DNA of 64,000 nucleotides from Pirellula sp. SH-Sr6A (GTDB lineage Bacteria > Planctomycetota > Planctomycetia > Pirellulales > Pirellulaceae), in contig NZ_CP011272.1 in assembly GCF_001610875.1 (NCBI RefSeq), positions 1,469,988 through 1,533,987 on the forward strand, in the 5' to 3' direction. Within the stretch, counting starts at the first letter, position 1; every line of letters starts with the position of its first letter. This document shows positions 1 through 8,450 of the stretch, in pieces. The position numbers and the translations under genes were made by a program. The notes under the pieces are model-generated. The model worked only from the letters and a program-made list of their open reading frames with translations. It was not told the DNA's origin and ran no database searches.

Positions 1-175
1 TTACTATTCGTTGCACCGAAGCTGCTGAGTGCCACTTTGGCAGACGCAACGTGGGGGCCACTGTTGGCCCACTGACGCGTTCTCCGGTTGGTTTGGCGTT
101 CCATACGAATGCGGTGCTTCGGTTGCGACGTGCGCTAACGTGTGCGATTCGTTGCGATTGCGCTTGGTTACTCAT
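1..175 (-). CDS. Partial hypothetical protein at the left edge
   Basis: An open frame of at least 58 codons starts at ATG 175-173 and runs off the left edge without a stop. Its ATG overlaps the TGA of the next gene upstream in an ATGA arrangement, the usual sign of translational coupling in this leftward operon. The visible N-terminus (MSNQAQSQR) is rich in Arg, Gln and Ser and matches nothing I recognise. It is called from position and coupling only. Confidence 0.45.
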   Translation of the reverse strand, partial: MSNQAQSQRIAHVSARRNRSTAFVWNAKPTGERVSGPTVAPTLRLPKWHSAASVQRIV

Positions 176-642
176 GAGTAGTCTCGGATGATATTGCCTG
201 CTGCCTTCCAGAGTTCGTTTGCATTCGTTGGCGTCCAGTTGCGAACGTTCTCGGCACCACCACCGGCGCCATGCCCCATTTCCCAATAGGTCACATCGGG
301 ATTGATTCCGAATGCGGCTGATGCGTCGGCAGGAATCGTTTCCTCATCGCCGTTTGGCTTGTTACTAGCGCCAAAGGAGAAGTCCATGCAGCGCCGGCCA
401 GCAAACGCTGCAACTTCGTCAAAGGGTTGCACGTCGATCAAAAGCACATGGGTGTCAGGGCACTCGGAGTGCCCGCATGGAAACTCCACACGGAAGCTTG
501 GCGTCCAACCAACGAGGTCAAACGGCTCATAGTCCCACTTCCATTTCGCTTGATCGAAGAAGCACGCCCATTGCGCTTCCAAACGGGAACGGAACTGGAC
601 GCCGTTGTAGAAGGTGGACCGAGACTCAAATGCGTGATTCAT
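172..642 (-). CDS. PD-(D/E)XK nuclease-like phage protein, possibly degenerate
   Basis: A 156-aa protein. I start it at ATG 642, which has an AAAGG Shine-Dalgarno, rather than the longer frame that begins in the repeat region. The N-terminus has the pattern FRSRLEAQWACFFD (residues 17-30) followed by WDYEPF, typical of a small phage family with a restriction-endonuclease fold in which Glu22 would be the first acidic residue. Where relatives as I remember them read PDF and then E-V-K, this protein reads PSF (48-50) and I-D-V-Q (69-72). The metal-binding site therefore looks altered, and the protein may be inactive or use other residues. It is the penultimate visible gene of the leftward replication operon. 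Confidence 0.55.
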   Translation of the reverse strand: MNHAFESRSTFYNGVQFRSRLEAQWACFFDQAKWKWDYEPFDLVGWTPSFRVEFPCGHSECPDTHVLLIDVQPFDEVAAFAGRRCMDFSFGASNKPNGDEETIPADASAAFGINPDVTYWEMGHGAGGGAENVRNWTPTNANELWKAAGNIIRDYS

Positions 643-694
643 ATCGCGGGTACCTTTCGATTTTGGGGTGACTGAGAAATGTGGTTTGAGGCAT

Positions 695-1042
695 TCCCGG
701 ACGTCCGGACGTTTAGGACGTGTTTCCCTATACGATCTACATACGGGAAAATACACATACGTTTACCCGTCCAATAACTAACTCCTGACAAACGTCCGGA
801 ACGTCCGGAACGTCCTAAACCGCCAATGAAAATGCTGGGTAAAACGTTAGGACGTTTCGAAATCTTTATGTCCGGGAAATGTCCTAAACGTCCGGAAGTG
901 GACACTGAGCCTCGCATGTGGGAGCAGCGAAAGTGATCGAACGCCGAACTGCTATCAGCGATTGTGATACTGATCATGAAAACAGCTCCATTTCCCGGAC
1001 GTTCCCGGACGTTTGATTTTCAACGTCCGGAAGTCCTAAGCG
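695..1042. repeat. Cluster of CGTCCGGA / CGTCCTAAAC repeats
   Basis: About 350 bases hold repeated copies of ACGTCCGGA and its partner CGTCCTAAAC in both orientations. Examples are 701-720, a 9-bp tandem at 792-817, 870-897, 991-1011 and 1023-1041. Most of it is the 330-bp gap between the primase stop and the next gene, and the last copies run into the 3' end of the primase gene. A 112-codon frame crosses it but follows the repeats, so I treat the gap as non-coding. Iterons beside a primase-helicase suggest a replication origin or a multi-site operator; that role is inference. Confidence 0.7.
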
Positions 1043-3643
1043 GTCATTGTGGGCCGACTCAACGAAGACCTGGTACTGGTTGTATTGGCCGTTGAACGAG
1101 CGCTTGAATACCGCGAAGGTGCCGTCATCAAGCTTGAAACGCTCGCCAACGAATCGCCCTGCCAGCTTGCCCATGCGTGTGGTCTGAGAGCGAGGAGTCC
1201 CGTCACCGAGTTCGGATTGCAGCACAAAGTGCTTGTTTGCGAGGTCGGTTAACTCAGACGAAGACCAGATCCCCTGTGGATGATGCGCAAGCGCCGTAAC
1301 GAGCTCTTCGAACTCGCGGCGCGTCTCATCCATTTCACTGGCGGCATCTTCGGCATTGGTCATGAAGTCCGGTTCACCATTGGCTTCAAGAATTCCACCG
1401 ATGATGTTGCCCCAGCCCTTCTTGTTGAATCGAGTTTGGATCTTGGCTAGAGGCATGCCACTGGCTTTCCAGCGTTCGACCATGTTTACCAGCTCACCGA
1501 GCAGTTGCAGCCGATGCGTTTGAACGTATGCCTCGGGATCATCCATCGAGAATGAACGCCTAGATGGGTCGCCCTCGTATTCCAGGTTGATAACAACGCA
1601 GCGAGTGATAAGGTCGCGACTCACATCAGGCGAGTTGGCGGTGATGCAGAATAGATGCGAGTTCTCAGCGCGAATCTCTTGCGAGAATCCTAGCAGACGA
1701 AAGGACAGAATCGGATCGGTGATGGATCGCTCGAGGCAGGCGGAGTCGATCTTTGGATTGCGGCCGCGTGCCTTCGCGTTGTCGATGATGATAGTCGTTA
1801 CACCACGTCTGACAATCGTTCCCAGTCGCTTCTCGAACTCTTCGTCGTTCGCGTTATAGGATGCAGTCTCCACATGATGGCCATCCCGGAGGATTGCCAG
1901 AATCTGTGCAAGAACCGATTTGCCTAGCTCGGGTTGATTCCCGTTGAACAGTACAGCAGGCTTAGAACCGATGAAGCGTGAGACTAGCAGCCCCGTTAGC
2001 AGGATACCTATGTAATTAGTGCGATCGGCCGGCTTCCGCCAACAGAAGTCTCGCAGCAATGCGTCGAGATGCTTGGTCCCCTCAACGGGCTCGATGTTAG
2101 GACCAGCATAAAAGAAACCAGTCTGGGGATCGAAACCAGGACTGACCAATCGCCAATCCTCTGTGTAGATCGGATTGTGGCTAAACAGCCGGATGGCTGG
2201 AAGGCGTTCTCTTTGCCCCACATTGTTGAGCCAGGTGTTCGCATACGAGGATGGGAGCGGCTTGTACTCACCCCCATCGTCATTCACGAAATAGAACTCG
2301 ACATGCTGGTTGAGTAGACCTGTCAATTCCGCCGAGGAGAGAACCGGCGAGATCGATTGCTCCCTCACCACGACCATTTGTTCCACCCGATTGAAACAGG
2401 AGCCGGTGGCAAGTAGTCGGTCGGTGATCTGGTCCATGGTCGTGGCAACAGGCGTTGATCGCGAGTCGATCGTAATGGTTCGTCGTTCTTCGGACTCATC
2501 TGCCTGCTGGCCATCCGTTGGCGCAGCTACTGTAGGACTTTCCTTTGGCAAACGCTTTTGCAAGCGATCGCACAACGTAGCCCGCACATCGTACTCGCCA
2601 CTTTCCCAGGTTAAGTCGAAGTAGCGGCGACCTTGCTCTGCGAACTTACCCACCGATTGCAGTCGATGCCAAACCTCATCCTTCTCGATCCCGTTTCGAA
2701 TCGCATAGCAGCAGACTGCGAAGTCAGCCTCGGAACGTGCACCATCGGGAGCGATCGCACAAGCCGCAATCAACTCCGAGAGCTTGTCCGATTTTCCAGC
2801 CGATAGTTTGCGAACAGATGGCAAGGGCATCGCCTCGATCTGCCGCCGGCGCTTGGTAGATTCGCTCGTCTTTGCAAACTTCTGAAATGCCTCGAGGGAA
2901 TACCGCCTGGTTCCATCACATTCGATTAATTCTGCTTTGCCCGGTGCGCGACCATTACGTTGATCTTTGCGATTCAATGTGCCAGGAAGCCGGAGCAACC
3001 GAGTGAGGTCCGTTGTATGATCGGCGCTGATGGCAGACGCGATGCCAGTTAAAAGGTCTTGGGCCTGAAGTGCTTTCGGGCTTGTTTTGGTCAAATGATG
3101 GCGTTGATCCACAAAAACACGATCATTACCATCCAGCATGTATCGTCTCGGCTTCTTTCGCCCATCGCTGCCGAGAGCCCATTCCGTTTCAATGGGAGGC
3201 GGATCGCCCGCGTCGTCGATTAGGAATGGGCGATCCAGCAGCCAGTAAAGATGCACACCGTTCCCACTGCTAACGATCGCCGTAGGTGTAGGCATCGACT
3301 GCGATGCGCATCGTTCAAGGGACTGTGCAACGGTGCATCCATCAATATCGGCCCACAGGCATCGAATAACGCGAATCTGCCAAGCGAGGTCGAATCGCCC
3401 TTTGTTTCCTACTCGGGGGCAGACTCCGAAAAACAAGTTCGTGCGCTCCGACTCGGAACTTGCTTCCAATCGAGCCAGTGTTTGTTCAAGAGTCGTCGCC
3501 TTGGCGGGCCGATAGCAAACATTGCGATAATCGACGCGGCTACGTTTTCGTCCACTTTCATTCCAAGTCTCCACGGGACGAAAGAGGATGAGATCGGACG
3601 GATCATACAATGTTGTCAATAAGGTGATCGCTGGATGAGTCAA
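974..3643 (-). CDS. Phage/plasmid-type primase-helicase
   Basis: An 889-aa two-part replication protein. The N-terminal third resembles RepB/archaeo-eukaryotic-type primases: an acidic pair in LWADID (96-101), the motif SSGNGVHLYW (125-134) and LLRLPGTLN (216-224). The C-terminal part carries a Walker A GNQPELGKS (568-576), a hydrophobic Walker B-like strand ending in IIIDN near 617, and a sensor-like ITANSPDVSRD further on, as in D5/SF3-like helicase domains fused to primases. It should prime and unwind DNA at the element's origin. The start at 3643 overlaps the stop of the 89-aa gene upstream by 4 bp. Its 3' end lies in the CGTCCGGA repeat block. Confidence 0.8.
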   Translation of the reverse strand: MTHPAITLLTTLYDPSDLILFRPVETWNESGRKRSRVDYRNVCYRPAKATTLEQTLARLEASSESERTNLFFGVCPRVGNKGRFDLAWQIRVIRCLWADIDGCTVAQSLERCASQSMPTPTAIVSSGNGVHLYWLLDRPFLIDDAGDPPPIETEWALGSDGRKKPRRYMLDGNDRVFVDQRHHLTKTSPKALQAQDLLTGIASAISADHTTDLTRLLRLPGTLNRKDQRNGRAPGKAELIECDGTRRYSLEAFQKFAKTSESTKRRRQIEAMPLPSVRKLSAGKSDKLSELIAACAIAPDGARSEADFAVCCYAIRNGIEKDEVWHRLQSVGKFAEQGRRYFDLTWESGEYDVRATLCDRLQKRLPKESPTVAAPTDGQQADESEERRTITIDSRSTPVATTMDQITDRLLATGSCFNRVEQMVVVREQSISPVLSSAELTGLLNQHVEFYFVNDDGGEYKPLPSSYANTWLNNVGQRERLPAIRLFSHNPIYTEDWRLVSPGFDPQTGFFYAGPNIEPVEGTKHLDALLRDFCWRKPADRTNYIGILLTGLLVSRFIGSKPAVLFNGNQPELGKSVLAQILAILRDGHHVETASYNANDEEFEKRLGTIVRRGVTTIIIDNAKARGRNPKIDSACLERSITDPILSFRLLGFSQEIRAENSHLFCITANSPDVSRDLITRCVVINLEYEGDPSRRSFSMDDPEAYVQTHRLQLLGELVNMVERWKASGMPLAKIQTRFNKKGWGNIIGGILEANGEPDFMTNAEDAASEMDETRREFEELVTALAHHPQGIWSSSELTDLANKHFVLQSELGDGTPRSQTTRMGKLAGRFVGERFKLDDGTFAVFKRSFNGQYNQYQVFVESAHNDRLGLPDVENQTSGNVREMELFS

Positions 3644-3909
3644 GCTGCGCCACCCTTATTTGCTTGGTCGCTGGCTGGTACCCTTACTCCCATCGATTTC
3701 AAGACTCGCAACCCATGGTCCGTTTCACAAAACCGAACCACAGGCTCGTTCTCATCTGATAGTGATGCAAGCTGAGCCCAGCTAACGCTTTTCCATTTGC
3801 GACAGCGGTATGCACGAATGGCAATCCCAGAATCATCGAAACGAACAACAAGGTTTAGACTTGGGAAATGCCGGACGATTGGGCGACTGAAACGGGTGAG
3901 TTGCGACAT
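3640..3909 (-). CDS. Hypothetical protein, 89 aa
   Basis: A short basic protein packed between the RusA gene (2 bp upstream) and the primase gene (4-bp overlap). The central segment RKWKSVSWAQLASL looks like a small beta-helix unit. I recognise no family. Its tight placement between two replication genes is the main support for it being real and for a replication-linked role. Confidence 0.6.
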   Translation of the reverse strand: MSQLTRFSRPIVRHFPSLNLVVRFDDSGIAIRAYRCRKWKSVSWAQLASLSDENEPVVRFCETDHGLRVLKSMGVRVPASDQANKGGAA

Positions 3910-3911
3910 GG

Positions 3912-4295
3912 CTAGGCGATCTCCATGCTGGGAGAAAGCGATTGCGACGTCTCATCGCTGAGTTGAACCCTGATTGTGCCGCTCTTCTGCGCTTCGTGCT
4001 TGATCGAGAGTAACCAGACAACTTGCGAGTCATCCCAGAAAGCGCCGGCATGTTGTAACGCATCGAGTACAGATTTTTGTACGTTATCTGCGTCGCGCCG
4101 ACGATCATCCGGCGGGGTTATGTCGATACGAATCGCTAGCGGTCCCATCAAAGGTTTGATACCAGCGGCGATCGCCATTCGTCGAACCTGATGACGATAG
4201 GTCCTCGCATCCTTTGAAAGCACGGGACGTCCTTGGTAGTAGCTGAAGTAATGATTTATCGACGGTGGGTAAGGGAGTGTGAGCTCGGTAACCAT
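3912..4295 (-). CDS. rusA: RusA-family Holliday junction resolvase
   Basis: A 127-aa protein of normal RusA length. It opens with LPYPPSINHYF, the N-terminal signature of RusA, and carries the acidic core PPDDRRRDADNVQKSVLDAL (residues 60-79), followed by a WDDSQV strand. These Asp residues bind metal in the family. RusA dimers cut four-way junctions, and in phages they resolve recombination and replication intermediates. The start at 4295 has a good AAGGAAG site. It sits between DUF669 and primase genes in the leftward operon. Confidence 0.85.
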   Translation of the reverse strand: MVTELTLPYPPSINHYFSYYQGRPVLSKDARTYRHQVRRMAIAAGIKPLMGPLAIRIDITPPDDRRRDADNVQKSVLDALQHAGAFWDDSQVVWLLSIKHEAQKSGTIRVQLSDETSQSLSPSMEIA

Positions 4296-4411
4296 CCCTG
4301 CTTCCTTTTGCTGAAATAGAAAAAGCTGGAACGGAGCGAATGGCCGATTAGCAACGACTCATTCGCTTTGCCCGTCCCAGCCGCACCCGTGCGAACTCAA
4401 GCCGCTTGTGA

Positions 4412-4876
4412 TCAGAACGGTATATCCCCTGATGATGGGACTTCACCGCTTGATGCCGCAGCAAGACGAATGCGTCGATTGAAGTAGACGTTGGTGTAGT
4501 CACCACGAGTCCGCTTCGTGACTTCCAAGGTCACATCGAGCAGTTCTTCGAGTCGCCCAGACAATTCGCTGAATTTGGAAAGTTCGATCCCCAGCGTTTT
4601 TAGGTCTCCCTTTACATAGGGAATCGACGCTTGGGTGATGACCGAGTTCTTGAAGATGTGGCGGCCGGCCTGGGAGCCAGACATCACTTCCAAATCGAAC
4701 TTAATCATCGGATCGCCCTTCTGACTTGACTCAAGCTTCACCGACTCGATGCGAGCTTGATACTTGCCATCGGGGACTTCGTCGTACTCCGGTGCCTCCG
4801 CAGTTTCGAACTCTTCATCGAACGACGACAAATCGACCGAGGGATTGTTGGGTTCGTATTCTTCGTAATCGCTCAT
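4412..4876 (-). CDS. DUF669 family phage protein
   Basis: A 154-aa acidic protein. After an Asp/Glu-rich leader it has VPDGKYQARIESVKLESSQKG-type sequence, typical of DUF669, and ends in the short acidic tail SGEVPSSGDIPF, which resembles the tail of single-stranded DNA-binding proteins. DUF669 members lie next to RecA-like P-loop ATPases and PD-(D/E)XK nucleases in phage recombination/replication modules, exactly as here. A ssDNA-binding role is likely but inferred from context and the tail. Its ATG overlaps the stop of the upstream ATPase gene. Confidence 0.75.
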   Translation of the reverse strand: MSDYEEYEPNNPSVDLSSFDEEFETAEAPEYDEVPDGKYQARIESVKLESSQKGDPMIKFDLEVMSGSQAGRHIFKNSVITQASIPYVKGDLKTLGIELSKFSELSGRLEELLDVTLEVTKRTRGDYTNVYFNRRIRLAAASSGEVPSSGDIPF

Positions 4877-6729
4877 TACTTAACAGCCTTTCCTGCTGGG
4901 GTGCTGCCCGGATTGGAAGAAGACGCAGCAGAGCCTTTGCCGGGCGCAGGGCTCTGTGCGGTTGAATTTGATGTGTTGCCGCTGAATGCCGAATTGAAAG
5001 CGGCATAGCTCAGTGGCAGCATTTCTGGCAAGCGACCCGTGCGATCGCCGGCTTCGTAAGTGGGATGCGGCTTGGTTCGGAGCACGCGATCGACAACAAG
5101 ATTGCCTGCAGCGTCCTTACGCGAGACCGAGTCACCGTAGAGGATGATGTCGACTAGGCCCAACACAACGTTGCGAGCCCGATCAGGCAAGCTTGGGGTC
5201 GTTTTGGTGTATTCCCCGGTTCGCGTTTCAATTGTCTTGTCGACGGCATGCGAAATGAGAATCAAGCCGTATGGCAAACTAGCCAAACGCGTCAGTACTC
5301 GATGCCATTCGTTCTTGACCAGAGCCCAGCCTTTGCCGTGGCCCATGTCCCCTTCGTACTCGATGCCATGTTTGGCACAGACATAGTCCGAGCACATCTT
5401 GAAGGCGTTGTCGACCGTGTCGATCACCAACGTCTTGAAGTTGTGATCACCCTTGGCGATGAGTTTGCAAGCTTCCAGGAATGTTTCCCACGAATAGGTT
5501 GGCACCTTGAACACTTCCAAGTGATTAAGACCTGGCTCGCATTCGAAGAACATCGCCTCCGGGAATTGGGAAGCAAAACTCGAGTTATGAACGACGAAGT
5601 CGTTGGCTACGAAGTTATGAGTGTCCGGAATTGTGAGATCGTAGATTCGACCGGTGCCCAATGGAACAATACTCTTGATGCGATCAAAAAGTATGTTCCC
5701 CTGACGATCTAACTGTGTTGAAGCGGCGCGAATGGAGTATAAGCCTTGGCGAAGTTGCTCAGCCGCGATTTGCTTCTCGCCAAATACACCGATGTCGTCC
5801 AGAAATCGCAAGATGTCTTCTTTGGCGGCGATGTACAGCTCTGCGCCGTACAGCTCACCATCGATAAATCGATCTCGCATGAGACTGACGATTCCAAATC
5901 GCAGTAGCAGATGCTGAACCTGTCTCACCATTCGAATTGACTTCGAACTGTATGAGACCTTTTTCTTTTCGACCGAACCATCACAGCTAAACAAGCGATT
6001 CAAAAAGAGTGCCATTCGCTCTCGTTGAAGACCGAATACAAAATCGGGAATGAATTTATCGCCAGATCGCAAGCCGTCGATGCCATGTTCTCGAATGAAT
6101 CGCAAGACATTATTGCGACCAATACGCCCACCCTTCACTCGCACCTGTGGGATGCCTTGATCATTGACGAACTCAAGGAATTCATCGCCAATCGATTCAA
6201 CGGCCTGCTTGAAATCTTCGCGAACTTCTTCGTCAACCTTCGTAAATACTGGACTCGTACCGCCGAGGCTCCCATCAGCTAAGAGGTAAGCCAGGACTTT
6301 GAGAAATTCGGGTTCTGTCCGGACTGTACCGAACAGTGACGAATACTCAGCGACGACACCGATTTTGTCATTCTCTTTCAATACGCTTAGCGGTGCCCAT
6401 CCTTCGCGGGTTAAGAAGGGATGCTCAGCAGTCGCATCGATAGTGCGGCCTGACTGCGTCGTGATCCGAAACAACATGGCTTCGCCGTTGTCGATGTAGT
6501 CGGTTGGATCAGCTGACTTGATGATGCCGGCCATCCCCATCGATAAGACTGTGCCTTCCTTGCTGGTCACAAGGTCTGCCAAGGTAACTGGCTGCCCAGA
6601 AGTTGGGTCATATAGGACTGTATTGCCAGCGAGACACTTGCCTAGTTTTGGAACGCCATAGAGCAAGATCGACTGCTTTGCCAAGTCGGTGGTCGGCCTG
6701 GTCTTGGCTGTTGGTAGAGTCAGTGTCAT
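4876..6729 (-). CDS. Phage RecA-like P-loop ATPase (AAA_24 type) interrupted by an intein
   Basis: A 617-aa precursor. Removing the intein (residues 32-382) leaves a 266-aa protein that joins GVPKLGK (25-31) to SSFASQFP, restoring a Walker A of the form GxPKxGKS. Later come LVIDTVDNAFKM (Walker B-like) and LILISHAVDK, as in the AAA_24 phage nucleotide-binding proteins that accompany DUF669 and a PD-(D/E)XK nuclease. The extein probably acts in recombination or ssDNA annealing. The intein lies inside the nucleotide-binding loop, so the ATPase can only work after splicing. The start has an AAGGA site 9 bases upstream. Confidence 0.85.
   Translation of the reverse strand: MTLTLPTAKTRPTTDLAKQSILLYGVPKLGKCLAGNTVLYDPTSGQPVTLADLVTSKEGTVLSMGMAGIIKSADPTDYIDNGEAMLFRITTQSGRTIDATAEHPFLTREGWAPLSVLKENDKIGVVAEYSSLFGTVRTEPEFLKVLAYLLADGSLGGTSPVFTKVDEEVREDFKQAVESIGDEFLEFVNDQGIPQVRVKGGRIGRNNVLRFIREHGIDGLRSGDKFIPDFVFGLQRERMALFLNRLFSCDGSVEKKKVSYSSKSIRMVRQVQHLLLRFGIVSLMRDRFIDGELYGAELYIAAKEDILRFLDDIGVFGEKQIAAEQLRQGLYSIRAASTQLDRQGNILFDRIKSIVPLGTGRIYDLTIPDTHNFVANDFVVHNSSFASQFPEAMFFECEPGLNHLEVFKVPTYSWETFLEACKLIAKGDHNFKTLVIDTVDNAFKMCSDYVCAKHGIEYEGDMGHGKGWALVKNEWHRVLTRLASLPYGLILISHAVDKTIETRTGEYTKTTPSLPDRARNVVLGLVDIILYGDSVSRKDAAGNLVVDRVLRTKPHPTYEAGDRTGRLPEMLPLSYAAFNSAFSGNTSNSTAQSPAPGKGSAASSSNPGSTPAGKAVK
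5584..6636 (-). mobile_element. Intein with LAGLIDADG homing endonuclease domain
   Basis: In-frame insertion of 351 residues. Block A starts with Cys1 (CLAGNTVLYD). Block B is GRTIDATAEHPF (intein residues 63-74) with the Thr-x-x-His motif. The two DOD/LAGLIDADG helices are VLAYLLADGS (114-123) and LNRLFSCDGS (212-221), each with its acidic residue. Block G is FVANDFVVHN (342-351), ending in His-Asn, and the +1 extein residue is Ser. All residues needed for splicing are present. The site is between Lys and Ser of the P-loop, a common intein target because it is strongly conserved. Confidence 0.92.
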
Positions 6730-6749
6730 AAATGAGAATTCCTTTCAAA

Positions 6750-7796
6750 TCAGAACGGGGGTGCTTCAGAATCAACACGAGATAGCTCTTCGTTAGGGAG
6801 AGCGATCTCGTACAGGTTGTCAGCGACGTTTGGATTGAATCCCGACTGGCAATACGCTAAGTACTCGCAGGGTCGTTGGTACGAGAAACAGTTCGAGGTA
6901 TTCAGCAGCCATTTGCCACGTCGGCGGGCATCGAGGTATTGCTGCGTGATCTCCCAGACCTCGTCTTGCAACATGGCGAGACGGTCTTCGGAGAGATAAA
7001 TGAACTCGCGATGGAAGGCCTCGGGACGGGAATACCATTCCGTTAGCCGGACTTGGAACTCATCGTCGGTCTCAGGCATCTGCCGCTTGGCGGTTGACTT
7101 GCCGCTCTTGTTCTTGGCTGCCAATTCGGCTTTGCGAGCCTCGTACTCTTCCTGCGTTTCGCCTTTCCCTTGCTTGAGCCGACTCTTGAGCAACACGTTG
7201 TAGATGACGCCCACGATCGGATAGCCCAACTCTCGTAGGTAATGGCAGTACAAGGCGATTTGAGTGTCGGTCCACAGTTTATCGAGATAGCTCGAATCAA
7301 CCGTGGATGCCGTTTTATGCTCAATCAGGTACAAACCATCGTGGCAATGAACGATGCCATCAACCTTGCCAGCGATACGGAATGTTTGACTTTGCCGACC
7401 CGTATCAGGGTTGCGGATCTCGCCGACGAACTCCTTTTCCACTTCGACAATCTCGAACTCTTCGATTGCATAGCGTTCGGCGTAGCCACGGATCATCGCC
7501 GTTGCTAGATGCCACTGAACCATCTGGTTCGAATCAGCGAGGCGATCTTCAAAAGCATCATCAATGTACGTGAGCACATCGCGTAGCCGCGATTCCGCAT
7601 TTTGCGACCGATACCAAAGCTCGATCGCCGTATGGATAACGCTCCCGAACGACAACGCCTCTGCACGCTCACGCGGTCGCAATTTATCGAGATAGCGGTT
7701 CTTATACTTTCTTGGACAATTGCGAAACGTATTCAGCGCTGAATAGGTCAGTAGCGTCTTGTCGTTCGCAGCGGATGGCGCAATAACTTGAGACAT
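6750..7796 (-). CDS. RecB/Cas4-type PD-(D/E)XK exonuclease
   Basis: A 348-aa nuclease of the PDDEXK_1 type. The N-terminus has YSALNTFRNCPRKY, with Cys27. Then follow GSVIHTAIELW with His55, GKVDGIV with Asp146 and LIEHKTAS with Glu159 and Lys161. A C-terminal Cys set near residues 306-320 (NCFSYQRPCEYLAYC) together with Cys27 would bind an iron-sulphur cluster, as in Cas4 and AddB. It should process DNA ends for phage recombination together with the adjacent ATPase and DUF669 protein. It is the gene directly upstream of the intein-bearing ATPase. Confidence 0.85.
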   Translation of the reverse strand: MSQVIAPSAANDKTLLTYSALNTFRNCPRKYKNRYLDKLRPRERAEALSFGSVIHTAIELWYRSQNAESRLRDVLTYIDDAFEDRLADSNQMVQWHLATAMIRGYAERYAIEEFEIVEVEKEFVGEIRNPDTGRQSQTFRIAGKVDGIVHCHDGLYLIEHKTASTVDSSYLDKLWTDTQIALYCHYLRELGYPIVGVIYNVLLKSRLKQGKGETQEEYEARKAELAAKNKSGKSTAKRQMPETDDEFQVRLTEWYSRPEAFHREFIYLSEDRLAMLQDEVWEITQQYLDARRRGKWLLNTSNCFSYQRPCEYLAYCQSGFNPNVADNLYEIALPNEELSRVDSEAPPF

Positions 7797-7819
7797 GGTT
7801 TTTCCGTTACAGAATCGGG

Positions 7820-8059
7820 CTAATTGAATTGGGAATCGGTGTTAGTCACTTCGTATATGCATGGCTCTTCAATGATGATTCCATTCAGTCGCTTCACGCC
7901 ACGCTCAAGAGCCAGCTGCGCTTCGCTAACTTTCAGTGATGCGTTGATTCGCGCACAGTCTCGGCAGATGCGGTTTCCAGCGCCGCTTGATCGAAACTCT
8001 TGATTGCACTTGAGGCAGCGTCGTTCTCCGGGATCGGTTGGTCGTAATGGCTTGTTCAC
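7820..8059 (-). CDS. Small zinc-ribbon protein, 79 aa, GTG start
   Basis: Two CxxC knuckles, RCLKCNQEF (14-22) and RICRDCARI, form a compact zinc ribbon near the N-terminus. A helical tail that gives no family match follows. The start codon is GTG at 8059. It lies 23 bp upstream of the nuclease gene in the same operon. Such mini zinc proteins are common in phage early operons and usually bind DNA or another protein; the partner is unknown. Confidence 0.65.
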   Translation of the reverse strand: MNKPLRPTDPGERRCLKCNQEFRSSGAGNRICRDCARINASLKVSEAQLALERGVKRLNGIIIEEPCIYEVTNTDSQFN

Positions 8060-8107
8060 GGTGTCACTTTCAAGAGGCAGGGATGAGGACGCGAATCAAC
8101 CAGGCAG

Positions 8108-8347
8108 CTAGAGCAGCTCGAGTTCCTCGACCTCGAAGTTGCGTTCCTGGTCGGAAGTGACCAAGTAATGCTTGAAGTCGATCTTGGTAACGAAGCGGCT
8201 TGGCTCAACCAGTTGGTCTCTCAGTCCCGAACACGCTTCGTTGAACTCCCTGGATGCTGCTTCGAAATGCTCAACAGCACGCAGGTACCGTCCGACTGCA
8301 CGGGAAACGTTGACACGGGTCTCGACATTGGTTGTGGATGCTGACAT
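8108..8347 (-). CDS. Hypothetical protein, 79 aa
   Basis: I start at ATG 8347 because a GAAGAG site precedes it. An upstream GTG at 8368 and an ATG at 8359 are alternatives. The middle is a likely amphipathic helix (YLRAVEHFEAASREFNEAC) and the end is acidic (EVEELELL). No family recognised. It is placed between the sigma-like gene and the zinc-ribbon gene, same strand. Confidence 0.5.
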   Translation of the reverse strand: MSASTTNVETRVNVSRAVGRYLRAVEHFEAASREFNEACSGLRDQLVEPSRFVTKIDFKHYLVTSDQERNFEVEELELL

Positions 8348-8450
8348 GGATCTCTTCATTGCAGTCACTTGGGAATGGTGGGTTGATTTGCCCTCTACCT
8401 CTTGAACTACTCAGCAAAGTGGCAAACTGGCGAAAGACTTTCAAAACTTT

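Noticed and set aside
639-977. 112-codon minus-strand frame across the CGTCCGGA repeats
   Set aside because: Composition follows the DNA repeats, the start lacks a ribosome site, and it would overlap both flanking genes' ends. A repeat region explains it better.
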